Origin: Ectorhizobium quercum
GTDB lineage: Bacteria; Pseudomonadota; Alphaproteobacteria; Rhizobiales; Rhizobiaceae
DNA: 64,000 nucleotides
NCBI RefSeq assembly: GCF_026552795.1
Contig: NZ_JANFPI010000005.1
Coordinates: forward strand, 1 to 64,000
Reading direction: 5' to 3'
The notes beneath the pieces are model-generated. The model had not been told where the DNA came from and searched no databases. It saw nothing but the letters and a program-made list of their open reading frames with translations. A program made the position numbers and the translations under genes. Below are positions 53,121-61,856 of the stretch, piece after piece (the first letter of the stretch is position 1; the number at the start of each line of letters is the position of its first letter).

Positions 53121-54621
53121 AAACTGCGTCGTCCCAATGCTTTGCGGCGGAAGCTTGTCCGCCTCTCAGTCGGGGCGGGAATTCCACCATGCGACCGTCG
53201 CCGGCCTCCTCGTCCGGGTGAATGCCCGAACCGTCCATCGGCACGATCACGGTCACGACCGTACCCTCGCCCGGCTTGCTGTCAATGGAGAAGGTGCCGC
53301 CGTGGAGCGCGACCAGACCCTTGACCAGCGACAGGCCGAGCCCCGTTCCCTCGTACTGGCGGGCCAGATCGTCCTGCACCTGCATGAAGGGCTGGCCGAC
53401 CATCGAGAGCTTTTCCGGCGCGATGCCGATGCCCGTATCGCCGACGGTGATCTTCAGCCAGCCGCATTCGGCAACCGCATCCACGGAAACGACGCCGCCG
53501 GCATCGGTGAACTTGATGGCATTGCCGACGAGGTTGATGAGCACCTGCTGGAGCGCGCGCTGGTCGGCGATCGCCTCGCCGAGATCGCGCTGGATGCGGG
53601 CCGTCAGCGTCACGCCCTTTTCGCGGGCCTGAAGCGAGAGCATGGCCTCGCAGGCATGGACGACATCCGCCACCGCGAACTGGTCCATGACGAGTTCGTA
53701 GCGTCCCGCCTCGATCTTCGACATGTCGAGCATCGTGTTGACGACCGACAGGAGATGGCCGCCCGACTGGCGGATGAGGCGGACATATTCGCGCTGGCGG
53801 TCGTTTTCGAGCCTGCCGAAATATTCGCCGATCAGGATATCGGAAAAGCCGAGGATGGCGTTCAGCGGCGTCCGCAATTCATGGCTGACGGCGGCGAGGA
53901 AGCGCGATTTCGCCTCGTTGGCGTTTTCCGCCTGCCGCTCCGCCGCGCAGGCGGCGTCGCGAAGCGCACGCTCCGCGCCGATATCCGTCATCTGGCAGAA
54001 AATGCCGGACAGCGCGCCCTCGGCATCGCTCACGGGCGTCAGGGAGGCGCGCGCATGAAGATAGGGAGCAGCCTTCGCCGCGCCGGCGCGGCGCTCCAGC
54101 CGGACCTCGACCTCGGCCGCCCGCTCGCCGCCGCGCAGGCGGTCGAGCGCCGCGGCGAAGACGAGACGGTCGGAAACGTGGATCTGCTCGATGAGCGGAC
54201 GGCCCGCCGGCGCGCGAAGATAATGCGTGAAGCCGGCGGCATCGCGGCCGCTCATCCGGACGACGGCGCCGTGGAGATCGAGGCCGAGCACGAGGCCCGG
54301 GCACAGCACGTAAGGGTCCGCCGCCTCGCCGGGCCCGGCGGCGGGGAACTCGGCCTTTCCGGCACGCCCGAAACGCTGCATGCCGACCGTCAGGCCGACG
54401 AGCAGCAGGCAGCCGGCCGAGGTGACGCCGGCCGGCAGCGCCACGGCCAGGCCGAGCGGCCCGGCCAGCGCCAGAGGCGCCGCAAAAACGGCAACGGCGC
54501 TCGCGACGGCCAGGCGGCGCGCGAAGCGGTTCACGCGGGCGGTGTCGCCGTCGGCCCGATCGCCGGCGCAGACGTGGGGCGCCATCGCCCCCGCCAGACC
54601 CAGCGCTATCCTGTCAGCCAT
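53092..54621 (-). CDS. membrane sensor histidine kinase with PAS domain
   Basis: 509 aa. Two helices near residues 40-85 (ASAVAVFAAPLALAGPLGLAVAL, GCLLLVGLTVGM), a degenerate PAS (LVLGLDLHGAVVRMSG...), phospho-acceptor SHELRTPLNAILGFSDIL, N box NLVGNAIKFTDAGG, and G box GTGLGLSLVKGLV. The DHp/CA part resembles kinases of the PleC/DivJ class in alphaproteobacteria. No adjacent regulator. The ATG at 54621 (MADRIALG) is preferred over 54639. Confidence 0.85.
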   Translation of the reverse strand: MADRIALGLAGAMAPHVCAGDRADGDTARVNRFARRLAVASAVAVFAAPLALAGPLGLAVALPAGVTSAGCLLLVGLTVGMQRFGRAGKAEFPAAGPGEAADPYVLCPGLVLGLDLHGAVVRMSGRDAAGFTHYLRAPAGRPLIEQIHVSDRLVFAAALDRLRGGERAAEVEVRLERRAGAAKAAPYLHARASLTPVSDAEGALSGIFCQMTDIGAERALRDAACAAERQAENANEAKSRFLAAVSHELRTPLNAILGFSDILIGEYFGRLENDRQREYVRLIRQSGGHLLSVVNTMLDMSKIEAGRYELVMDQFAVADVVHACEAMLSLQAREKGVTLTARIQRDLGEAIADQRALQQVLINLVGNAIKFTDAGGVVSVDAVAECGWLKITVGDTGIGIAPEKLSMVGQPFMQVQDDLARQYEGTGLGLSLVKGLVALHGGTFSIDSKPGEGTVVTVIVPMDGSGIHPDEEAGDGRMVEFPPRLRGGQASAAKHWDDAVYENAEAQSA

Positions 54622-55108
54622 TTTCCTCAATACCCGCACGCTGCAACCTGTCAGAACGGTTCATGTTTCGTCCCGCCGAAAATAGGCCCCGGGCGCTTAA
54701 GGAAAGGATAAGACGCTGTCCCAAATCGGTACTGAGGCACCCCATCCACAGGCTTTTCCAGCCCTTCGGCCAACATGGTTAACGGCGGGTAAGCACCGGA
54801 TTTAGTTCATTTTTCGTGATGGCGTTAACGATTGCGGCAGCGGGGCCGCGCGAAATCCCCGGAACAGACGGGCGGGCGCCTCATTTATGCTTAACAGCGA
54901 CGCTTAAATTGCGATTCAAATGTTGTTTTGATGCAATTCGTTCGAATTTTAGTTGTTTTTGATGCAAAAGCCGTGCGTTTTTTCAATCGGGAATTCGGAG
55001 CATGCCGCTATCTTCCGCTTCAACAGACCGGAAAGGCGGCCCGACAGCCCGGACGAGGATGCGCGGGACACAAGCCGAAACCGACATGGACAGGCAGGGT
55101 GAACGATC
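54622..55108. other. 487-bp intergenic region with paired direct repeats
   Basis: AT-richer than its surroundings. Contains ttgttttgatgcaa (54923-54936) and ttgtttttgatgcaa (54953-54967), about 31 bp apart (three helical turns), and between them the inverted repeat attcg-tt-cgaat. These lie about 150 bp before the DUF5330 gene. No gene seen. Confidence 0.5.
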
Positions 55109-55495
55109 ATGTGGTTCCTGATCAAGGGCAGTTTCTGGACGACGATGACGCTGGTGGCGCTGTCGTTCCTCGCCGGCCAGCCGGTTGAGCGGACGGCGGA
55201 GCGGCCGGGCGTCGAGATGACCGAGGCGCTGGGTGCCGCAGGCGAAGCCTACCGCTACATCAGCGCGCTCTGCACCGAAAAGCCCGACGTCTGCCAGAAA
55301 GGCGCGGAGACCTTCGTCGTCCTGCAACAGCGGGCCCGCGACGGCGCGAAAGTCGCCTACCAGCTCATCGACCGCCATCTGGCCGACCAGGAAGGCGGCG
55401 ATCTCGCCGCCGCCATCGACGGCCCGGAAACCGACGCGCTGACGACCGGCACCGTGACCGTCATTCCGGTTCCGCATGCCAAGCCGGCGCAATAG
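55109..55495 (+). CDS. DUF5330-domain protein
   Basis: 128 aa. N-terminal helix (WFLIKGSFWTTMTLVALSFLAG) as signal/anchor, then EALGAAGEAYRYISALCTEKPDVCQKGAETFVVLQQRARDGAK, the core of rhizobial DUF5330 proteins with two cysteines. Probably periplasmic. Function unknown. Followed by an intrinsic terminator at 55627. Confidence 0.85.
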   Translation: MWFLIKGSFWTTMTLVALSFLAGQPVERTAERPGVEMTEALGAAGEAYRYISALCTEKPDVCQKGAETFVVLQQRARDGAKVAYQLIDRHLADQEGGDLAAAIDGPETDALTTGTVTVIPVPHAKPAQ

Positions 55496-55626
55496 ACCGT
55501 TTCGCCGCCGGAGGTTTTCACCCGGACCGGACTTTCAAGTTTTGCGGCGCGCCCGGCATCCCCGGAAACGCGAGCCGCGAAACGGCGATGCCAGATCATC
55601 GCCGACATGCCTGCCCTGAAAACTCA

Positions 55627-55661
55627 GCGCTGTGAGGAGATCCCCCTCGCAGCGCCTTTTT
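55627..55661 (+). terminator. intrinsic terminator after the DUF5330 gene
   Basis: gcgctgtgag / ctcgcagcgc (10-bp stem with one G-T pair, 9-nt loop) followed by CTTTTT. Lies 132 nt after the DUF5330 stop and 76 nt before sufE. Confidence 0.8.
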
Positions 55662-55736
55662 CGTTGGATCGACGGGTTCATTTCGCCCCGCAGGCGGTTT
55701 ATATGGGGGCCGTCACCCATGCGCGGAGCCAGCCCC

Positions 55737-56156
55737 ATGCCTTCCCTTCAGCAGATCATCGACGATTTCGCCTATCTCGACGAATGGGAGGACCGTTACC
55801 GCTACGTGATCGAACTCGGCAAGCAATTGCCCGACCTGCCCGAGAGCGAAAAGACCGCGGAACACAAGGTGCAGGGCTGCGCCAGCCAGGTGTGGCTGGT
55901 TTCCGAAACCGGCGACGGGGACGATCCGGTCATCACCTTCCGCGGCGATTCCGACGCCCATATCGTCCGCGGTCTGGTCGCCATCGTGCTGGCCGTCTAT
56001 TCCGACCACAAGGCCTCCGAGATCGCCCGAACCGACGCGCTCGACATCTTCAACAGCATCGGCCTCGTCGAGCATCTCTCTTCCCAGCGCGCCAACGGGC
56101 TGCGCTCGATGGTCAACCGCATCCGCGACGAAGCCGCGCGGGCGCTCACCGCCTGA
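55737..56156 (+). CDS. sufE: SufE-family cysteine desulfurase activator
   Basis: 139 aa. QQIIDDFAYLDEWEDRYRYVIELG at the N-terminus and the sulfur-accepting Cys in HKVQGCASQVWLV. Takes sulfur from SufS for Fe-S cluster assembly. GGAG 9 nt before ATG 55737 sets the start; the longer frame upstream reads through the terminator. The rest of suf is not in the window. Confidence 0.93.
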   Translation: MPSLQQIIDDFAYLDEWEDRYRYVIELGKQLPDLPESEKTAEHKVQGCASQVWLVSETGDGDDPVITFRGDSDAHIVRGLVAIVLAVYSDHKASEIARTDALDIFNSIGLVEHLSSQRANGLRSMVNRIRDEAARALTA

Positions 56157-56191
56157 ACCGCCCCCCGGGGGGATGCGGCGCGACGGCGCCG

Positions 56192-56977
56192 TCACGCTCC
56201 CCGCCCCTCCATGCCCGGGCGATAATCGTCGGCGCCCCAATGGCGCGTGGCGGACGCGCGGCGCAGCGGCGGGGCGTAGTGGCGAGCGAGCACCATCAAC
56301 GCCGTGCGCAACATCAGCTTGGCCGAGCGGGCCGGCCATTGCCGTTCGCGTTCCACCGTTTCCAGCCCCTTGTGGAAACAGCATATGTCGAGCGCCACGC
56401 CGCACAGTTCCGGCCCCATCGCCTCCACGGCACGGGTGAAGCGGGCGCGGGCGGCCAGCGCCGCGTCCTTCAACTCCGCCTGCCCGCCGGGCGCGCCCCT
56501 GCCGCGCTGCGCAAGCCGCGGCTCCCAGGAGGCGGTGACGCGCGGCTGCAACTGCCCGCGCGTGAAATCGGCAAGCAGCCTCTCGCCGGCCGCGACGGCA
56601 TCCTCCGGCAGAAAGGCATGGCCGTCGCGTCCGCGAAGCCGCGACAGGTGCGACAACGGCGATTCGTCCAGATTGCGGGTGACAGTCACGCGCCGCCCCT
56701 CCGGCCCCGGCATCTGCGCCGCGACGCGTTCGCCGTGCTGGCTGGCAAAGGCGGCCTCGCCATCCGCCGCGAAGATGCGGCGCAGAAAGTTGCGCGCTTC
56801 CGGCCGGGGGTGGAATGCGCCGTCGCTCCACTCCGCAAGCCCTGCCGCCACCGCCCGCCGCAGCAAGCGCTCCTCCCCGGCATTCGCGGGCGGGGCGTCC
56901 GGCGCGAGCCGCTTCAGGAGCCGGGCGAGCCGGCGCGCTTCCGCCGGCGTAAAACCGGTGCCGACAGCCTCAGCCAT
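56192..56977 (-). CDS. gafZ: DUF6456 protein, probable GTA activator/antiterminator subunit (GafZ-like)
   Basis: 261 aa. The N-terminal half is a winged-helix-like region (FTPAEARRLARLLKRLAPD...). The C-terminal half holds AAGERLLADFTRGQLQPRVTASWEPRLA and GPELCGVALDICCFHKGLETVERERQWPARSAKLMLRTALMVLARHYAPP. This second block matches DUF6456, the C-terminal part of the R. capsulatus GTA activator GafA and Caulobacter GafZ, which contacts RNA polymerase. It overlaps the DnaA-like gene by 8 nt. The GafZ role is inferred from family and co-occurrence with a GTA cluster. Confidence 0.7.
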   Translation of the reverse strand: MAEAVGTGFTPAEARRLARLLKRLAPDAPPANAGEERLLRRAVAAGLAEWSDGAFHPRPEARNFLRRIFAADGEAAFASQHGERVAAQMPGPEGRRVTVTRNLDESPLSHLSRLRGRDGHAFLPEDAVAAGERLLADFTRGQLQPRVTASWEPRLAQRGRGAPGGQAELKDAALAARARFTRAVEAMGPELCGVALDICCFHKGLETVERERQWPARSAKLMLRTALMVLARHYAPPLRRASATRHWGADDYRPGMEGRGA

Positions 56978-57368
56978 GACGGTCTCCTTCCTGCACGAAC
57001 ATTTCCCGGGCGATCCTTTCCAGCGCGGAGACGAAATCGTCGAAGGCGCGGTTGTCGCGGCGGTCCTCCACCACGCCGCAGGCATAGCCCACCGTGGAAC
57101 GGTCCTTGCCGAACGCCGCCCCGACATCCGCCTGCGGAATTTGCAGGGCGACATGGCAGACATACATGGCGATCTGGCGCGTATGGCAGAGCGAGCGACG
57201 CCGATCGCGCCGCAGCGGCGACCGGTCTCCGGCAATCGCCGCCATTTCCGCGGCGAGAATCTGGACCAGACGGCAGGCATCGCCCGTCGGCGAAACGGCC
57301 GCACCGGCGACAGGAACGGTGTTGGCAGCACGGCTGTCGAGAGTGGAACGGTCAGGCTTTTTCGGCAT
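56970..57368 (-). CDS. gafY: DnaA-domain-IV-like DNA-binding protein (GafY-like)
   Basis: 132 aa. The core RSLCHTRQIAMYVCHVALQIPQADVGAAFGKDRSTVGYACGVVE is a DnaA domain IV helix-turn-helix (RQIAMY...FGxxxSTV) without the DnaA ATPase. In Caulobacter, GafY is this kind of stand-alone protein encoded beside GafZ; in Rhodobacter both are fused in GafA. Translation of the next gene is probably coupled. Binding site unknown; see the palindrome at 42984-42996. Confidence 0.7.
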   Translation of the reverse strand: MPKKPDRSTLDSRAANTVPVAGAAVSPTGDACRLVQILAAEMAAIAGDRSPLRRDRRRSLCHTRQIAMYVCHVALQIPQADVGAAFGKDRSTVGYACGVVEDRRDNRAFDDFVSALERIAREMFVQEGDRHG

Positions 57369-57770
57369 GTCACCCCCCGAAAAGGAATAGGCCTCGAACA
57401 GAAATAGGAATTATTTCTTACACCTGTAAACCGCCCTGCGAACGACCGAAAGCGGCCGCGCCGAAAACTCTCCTGATTTTGCACGATAAATTGGCCAATT
57501 GTGGATAATATAGGATTATTTTCCTCTCATAAAGAAAAACCGTCGTAAAGCCACTCCGCGCGTTCGACCCGCATTCGCGCATCGGCATAGCGTGCGAAAC
57601 TGCGCTGCGATCTTGCCGGAAAGGCTGGAAAAGCAATCGCTTGAAGCGTGCCGCAATCCTGTGCGCCTGTCCGCCGCGTCTTGCGTTACGGCCCGCCTTT
57701 CCCGATGCACACAGGGTATTACGCGCTCCTGAAGCATTTCCGGTGGATCACCTCCAATGCTCCATCTGTC
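57369..57770. other. intergenic region upstream of gafY-like gene
   Basis: About 400 bp, AT-richer near 57400-57540. Two similar motifs, cctatttctg and cctattcctt on the minus strand, lie about 25 bp apart before the gafY-like start (57380-57410). No convincing gene was found. Confidence 0.35.
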
Positions 57771-57826
57771 TGTTTTTACGCAACTCCGGACGCGAGACCG
57801 GCCCCCGCTTTTGCTGGAATGGCTCT
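57771..57826. repeat. dispersed palindromic repeat, type B, copy 3
   Basis: tgtttttacgcaactccgg ... cttttgctggaatggctcta; same borders as 11775-11831, with diverged arms. Confidence 0.65.
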
Positions 57827-57915
57827 AGCAGGCAGCGCGGCGGTCGGCCTTCCCGTCCGGGAACGATCGTCCCTACGCCGGCGCCCTGCCGGGGGACATG
57901 CCAACCGGCGAAATG

Positions 57916-57947
57916 CAAAAAAGCCCTGCCGCGATTGCGGCAGGGCT
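57916..57947 (-). terminator. intrinsic terminator downstream of mucR
   Basis: On the minus strand agccctgccgc-aatc-gcggcagggct (11-bp perfect stem) followed by TTTTTTG. It lies about 158 nt after the mucR stop, with a type-A repeat in between. Confidence 0.85.
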
Positions 57948-57980
57948 CAGATAACTGACAAAGTGGGCCAACCTCTCCTT

Positions 57981-58056
57981 CGTCATGGTCGGGGCAAACC
58001 CGACCATCCATAAATCTTTGAAACATGGCCCCTCGGATCAGGCCCGAGGGTGACGA
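57981..58056. repeat. dispersed palindromic repeat, type A, copy 4
   Basis: Runs from cgtcatggtcggggcaaacccgacca to ggcccgagggtgacga, the reverse orientation of copies 1-3, with a diverged core (tccataaatctttgaaacatgg). Located in the 3' region of mucR. Confidence 0.7.
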
Positions 58057-58104
58057 AGGAAAGGGTTGAGGACGCCGAAACGTTGCGGCACCGCCGCAGC
58101 GCTC

Positions 58105-58533
58105 CTACCTCTCGCGGCGGCGGCGCTGGCCGAGGCCCATTTCCTTCGCGAGACGCGAACGGGCTTCGGCATAGGCCGGGGCAACCATCGGGTAATCCAC
58201 CGGCAGATCCCACTTTTCGCGGTATTCTTCCGGGCTCAGGCTGTGATGCGTCATCAGGTGACGCTTCAGCGACTTGAAGGCCCCGCCGCATTCGAGGCAA
58301 ATGATCTGGTCGTCCTGAACCGACTTGCGGACGGCGACGGCCGGCTTCTGCTTCTCGGCCGCGATCACCGCCGGAGCGGGCGCGGACGTGACGTTGAGCG
58401 CCGCATGTACATCGGCGATAAGACCGGGAAGTTCGCTTACCGGAACCACATGGTTGCTTACATAGGCCGCAACGATATCGGCCGTCAGTTCCACCAGAAG
58501 GTCCGGCGTGTGTTCAAATGCAGAGTCTGTCAT
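58105..58533 (-). CDS. mucR: Ros/MucR-family zinc-finger transcriptional regulator
   Basis: 142 aa. The zinc finger is [19 protein letters not shown] (C2H2 variant with the 9-residue spacing of Ros), followed by [27 protein letters not shown]. In rhizobia it controls exopolysaccharide, motility and many other genes by binding AT-rich DNA. AAGGAG precedes ATG 58533. Rhizobia carry several paralogues, so whether this is the main MucR is unclear. Followed by a strong terminator. Confidence 0.9.
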   Translation of the reverse strand: MTDSAFEHTPDLLVELTADIVAAYVSNHVVPVSELPGLIADVHAALNVTSAPAPAVIAAEKQKPAVAVRKSVQDDQIICLECGGAFKSLKRHLMTHHSLSPEEYREKWDLPVDYPMVAPAYAEARSRLAKEMGLGQRRRRER

Positions 58534-59157
58534 CCATGTCTCCTTTAGACCGTCAGTGGCGTCAAAACGCTTTGACGCCAAAGGCAGACACTCTCCGGCG
58601 GCTACGCATACCCGCGCCCGGAAAATCACCGGACGAGGCAATCCCTCGATCCACCCCTAGATGTCAGGACAGGCAGCGCCTTCGAATGCCTTGAGGCTGC
58701 CGACTTGTTCTTTTCCTTTCCGGTTCGCGCACAATTCCCACAACAGGTAAAGTACAAAAGCTCCGGACACTATTCATGGAATCAAATTGTAATCGAACAA
58801 TCTCAATTCCAAGACGATAGCAGGAAAAATAACGAAATCCAATTCGAATTTTCACTTACAAAAGTCTAGTTCGAATTATACACAGTTACATCCACTCGAC
58901 AGAACATGAACATCGAAGCCGGCATCAGAATTGCTGGCGGCAACGGCAATAAACCCGCTTTAAATTCGTTCGGGATTCGCAGGTAACTCCACGGCGACAC
59001 CGTAAAGCAACCCTAAGAAATCACCCGCAGGTTGAATGTTGCGCGAATGGACCGGCCTCTATTGTCGGCACGGGTTTCGAGCATTATCTGGTGAAAACGG
59101 CCGGCAACGAGGCCGATCGCCCCGGCATACACGGCGAAACCATCAGGGAGACTGGAC
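58534..59157. other. 624-bp AT-rich intergenic region between mucR and msrB
   Basis: Notably AT-rich at 58780-58900, with repeats of the ttcgaatt type (aattcgaattttc, agttcgaattata). MucR-family proteins bind AT-rich sites and often repress their own gene. No gene seen; a 63-codon frame at 58664-58855 does not look coding. Confidence 0.5.
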
Positions 59158-59568
59158 ATGAGCGCAGACGGCAGACCGAAGATCGTCAAGACCGACGCCG
59201 AATGGCTGGAACAGCTCACTCCCGAGCAATACCGCGTCACCCGCCAGCACGGAACGGAACGGCCATTCACCGGCCCCTACTGGGATTCCGACGAAAAAGG
59301 ACTCTACCGCTGCGTCTGTTGCGACAGCCCGCTTTTCTATTCGGACACCAAGTTCGACGCCGGCTGCGGCTGGCCGAGCTATTTCGAGCCGGTGTCGCCC
59401 GAGGCGATCACGGCCTATCGCGACACCTCGCACGGCATGACCCGCACGGAAATCCGCTGCACGCAATGCGACGCCCATCTCGGCCACGTCTTCCCGGACG
59501 GCCCGCCGCCGACCGGGCTGCGGTTCTGCATCAACGGCCACGCCCTGAATTTCGAGGCTGCCGGCTGA
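59158..59568 (+). CDS. msrB: peptide-methionine (R)-S-oxide reductase
   Basis: 136 aa. Zinc cysteines CVCC and CTQC, the GCGWPSYF and GHVFPDGP motifs, and the catalytic Cys in [11 protein letters not shown]. Repairs oxidised methionine in the cytosol (no signal peptide). Length is normal. GGGAGAC lies before the ATG. Confidence 0.95.
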   Translation: MSADGRPKIVKTDAEWLEQLTPEQYRVTRQHGTERPFTGPYWDSDEKGLYRCVCCDSPLFYSDTKFDAGCGWPSYFEPVSPEAITAYRDTSHGMTRTEIRCTQCDAHLGHVFPDGPPPTGLRFCINGHALNFEAAG

Positions 59569-59572
59569 CGCC

Positions 59573-60082
59573 TCAGGCGGACGGCAGGCGCAGTTCCATG
59601 CAGGTGAGGTCGAGCCAGCGGCCGAACTTCTGCCCGACCTCGCCGAACCGTCCGACCAACCGGAAGCCGAGTTTCTCGTGCAGGCGGATCGAAGCGGCGT
59701 TTTCCGCCTCGATGCAGCCGATCAGCACATGCACGCCGCGTTCGGCGGCGACGGCGATCAGCGCTTCCATCAGCTTGGCGCCGGTGCCCGCCCCCTTGCG
59801 GTCGCTGCGCACATAGACCGAATGCTCCATCGTGTGACGGAAGCCCTCGAAGGCCCGCCAGTCGCCGTAGGAGGCGTAACCGATCACCTCGCCGTCGCTT
59901 TCCGCCACCAGAACCGGCTGGTTGCGGGCGGCGCGGCCCGCGAACCAGACCCGGCGGTTGTCGAGATCGACGGGCGTCTCGTTCCAGATCGCCGTGGTGT
60001 TGAGAACCGCGTCGTTATAGATGGCCAGAATGGCGGGCAAATCCGCCTCGGCGGCGGGGCGGACGAAAACGGCTTGCGTCAT
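59573..60082 (-). CDS. GNAT acetyltransferase, phosphinothricin acetyltransferase-like
   Basis: 169 aa. AILAIYNDAVLNTTAIWNETPVDL, EGFRHTMEHSVYV, the acetyl-CoA loop RKGAGTGAKLMEAL and ENAASIRLHEKLGFRLVGRF match the Pat/bar-type GNAT group (often acting on methionine sulfone/sulfoximine). Cytosolic. ATG at 60082; a GTG at 60097 is also in frame. Convergent with msrB (4-nt gap) and divergent from the XRE-cupin gene (27 nt). Confidence 0.87.
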   Translation of the reverse strand: MTQAVFVRPAAEADLPAILAIYNDAVLNTTAIWNETPVDLDNRRVWFAGRAARNQPVLVAESDGEVIGYASYGDWRAFEGFRHTMEHSVYVRSDRKGAGTGAKLMEALIAVAAERGVHVLIGCIEAENAASIRLHEKLGFRLVGRFGEVGQKFGRWLDLTCMELRLPSA

Positions 60083-60103
60083 CGGTCGATCATCCACTAT
60101 AAT
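60074..60103 (+). promoter_or_regulatory. promoter for the XRE-cupin gene, probably leaderless
   Basis: A perfect -10 TATAAT at 60098-60103 with TTGCGT 18 nt upstream (60074-60079). Expected transcription start about 60110, which is the A of the ATG. On the minus strand TATAGT (60101-60096) overlaps it and could serve the GNAT gene. Confidence 0.55.
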
Positions 60104-60109
60104 TTCATT

Positions 60110-60679
60110 ATGTCCACTTTATCAGACAATCTCGACCGCTGTCTAGGGGATCGGATCCGCATCGAGCGGGAAGCGCGCAACTGGTCGCTGACGGACCTGT
60201 CGGAGCGCGCCGGCGTGTCGCGCGCCATGATTCACAAGGTCGAGCGGGGTGAGAGCAGCCCGACCGCCGCCCTGCTCGGCCGGCTGTGCGGCGCCTTCTC
60301 GCTCAGCGTTTCGACCCTGATGGCGCGGGCGGAAGGCGGCGGCGGGCGCGTTTCGCGCGCCGCCGGACGACCCGTCTGGGTCGATCCCGAAACCGGCTAT
60401 CGCCGCACGGAGATTTCCCCGGCCACCGACATTCCGCTTGACATCGTTTCGGTCGAGCTTCCCGCCGGTGCGCGGGTCGCCTATGGCGCGGACAATTTCA
60501 CCTTCGTGCGCCAGATGATCTGGGTTCTCGACGGCGAGCTGACCTTCACCGAGGGCGCGGCGGTCCACCGGCTTGCGGCCGGCGATTGCCTGGCTCTCGG
60601 CCCGCCCGCGGACTGCGTGTTCGACAATCGCGGCGACACCGCCTGCCGCTATGCGGTTCTGGTGGTCAAGCCGGCGTGA
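60110..60679 (+). CDS. XRE-family regulator with C-terminal cupin domain
   Basis: 189 aa. HTH (LTDLSERAGVSRAMIHKVERGESSPTAALLGRL) followed by a cupin (TFVRQMIWVLDGELTFTEGAAVHRLAAGDCLALG). Such regulators usually control a nearby transport or catabolic gene; the MFS and GNAT genes are the neighbours. No Shine-Dalgarno site precedes the ATG. Its end overlaps the MFS gene end by 14 nt (convergent). Confidence 0.88.
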   Translation: MSTLSDNLDRCLGDRIRIEREARNWSLTDLSERAGVSRAMIHKVERGESSPTAALLGRLCGAFSLSVSTLMARAEGGGGRVSRAAGRPVWVDPETGYRRTEISPATDIPLDIVSVELPAGARVAYGADNFTFVRQMIWVLDGELTFTEGAAVHRLAAGDCLALGPPADCVFDNRGDTACRYAVLVVKPA

Positions 60680-61841
60680 GCGGACGGTCGGCCCCGCGCG
60701 GGCGCCTTGCCGGAAAGACCGCCAGCGCCACCGCGAAACCGGCGGCTCCCGCGCAGAGCGAGAAGACCAGCAGGACGGAAAGGGAGGCATAGGCGAGGAT
60801 CAGGCCACCCACGGCGCCCCCCGCCGCGATGGCGAGGTAGATCACCGAACTGTTCAGCGACACGGTGAAGGCGCCAGCCTCGCTTGCCAGTGTCAGCAGG
60901 CGATGCTGGATCGGCACCAGATACATGTAGCTGAACACGCCCCAGACGAAGGCGACGGGCAGGACGACGAGCGGCGCCTGGCGGAAGATCACCACCGTGG
61001 CGATGCAGGCCGCCTGCGCGGCAATCGCCGTCAGGAGCACCCGTGCCGGGCCGAAGCGGTCGGTGGCGAACCCCGTGATGACATTGCCGAGAATCGCCCC
61101 GAAACCGAAGATCAGCATGGAAAGCGGCAGAATGCCGGCGCCGCTTCCCCCGAGCACCACGGAAAGATAGGCGAAGACGACATATTCCGACATGACGACC
61201 AGAAACGTCACCGAAAGTGTGGCCAGAACCCTGGGGTTGCGCGCCGCCGAAAGACGCTCCTTCAGCGAGGCCACGGACGCGGCCTCGCCTTTCGGCACCA
61301 GCAGGAACAAAGTCGCCATCGTCAGCAGGCCGACCGCGACGATCGCCATGAAGGCGAAGCGCCAGCCGAACATCTGGCCGCTCCAGGTGCCGAGCGGCGC
61401 GCCGAAGGCGGTGGCGATGGTCATGCCGCCGAAAATCACCGACAGCGCCACGCCGCGGCGCTGCGGGCCAACCAGGGCCGACGCCGTGGCGGTGGCGACC
61501 GGCAGGAAGGCCCCGGCCCCGAAGGCGGCGATCATCCGCCCGGCCAGCATCGTCGCATAGGTGTCCGCAACAGCGCAAAGAACGTTGCCGAAGGTGAAGA
61601 TCGCCATCGCCGCAAGCAGCGTGCGCCGCCCGCCGAGCCTGGCCGAAACCGTGGCCCCGAGCGGCGCGAACAGCGCGTAGCACAGCGAGAACACGGTCAC
61701 GAGCTGGCCGGCGACCGACTGGCTGACGCCGAGATCGGCGGCAATGTCGCTCAGCATGCCGATCATGATGAAGGAATCCGCGCCGAGCGCAAAGGCGCCG
61801 ACGGCAAGGGCAACGAGGACCAGCAGCATATTCGCGTTCAT
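60666..61841 (-). CDS. MFS efflux transporter
   Basis: 391 aa, twelve predicted helices. Motif A-like GATVSARLGGRRTLLAAM lies after helix 2, and GRMIAAFGAGAFLPVATATAS after helix 4, as in DHA1-type drug:H+ antiporters (AraJ/YdhP-like). GAGGTGG precedes the ATG. An operator-like palindrome lies 16 nt upstream. Substrate unknown. Confidence 0.87.
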   Translation of the reverse strand: MNANMLLVLVALAVGAFALGADSFIMIGMLSDIAADLGVSQSVAGQLVTVFSLCYALFAPLGATVSARLGGRRTLLAAMAIFTFGNVLCAVADTYATMLAGRMIAAFGAGAFLPVATATASALVGPQRRGVALSVIFGGMTIATAFGAPLGTWSGQMFGWRFAFMAIVAVGLLTMATLFLLVPKGEAASVASLKERLSAARNPRVLATLSVTFLVVMSEYVVFAYLSVVLGGSGAGILPLSMLIFGFGAILGNVITGFATDRFGPARVLLTAIAAQAACIATVVIFRQAPLVVLPVAFVWGVFSYMYLVPIQHRLLTLASEAGAFTVSLNSSVIYLAIAAGGAVGGLILAYASLSVLLVFSLCAGAAGFAVALAVFPARRPRGADRPLTPA

Positions 61842-61856
61842 GTTCCACCTCTTTTT

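Noticed and set aside
54780..54910. Several TTAA words suggesting CtrA sites
   Set aside because: Spacings do not fit TTAA-N7-TTAAC; chance in AT-rich DNA is likely.
58664..58855. 63-codon minus-strand frame upstream of mucR
   Set aside because: Composition unlike neighbouring genes, no ribosome site and no recognisable protein features.
59678..60679. 144-codon upstream extension of the XRE-cupin frame
   Set aside because: It runs antisense through the GNAT gene; the HTH family begins at the ATG at 60110 and a TATAAT box lies just before it.
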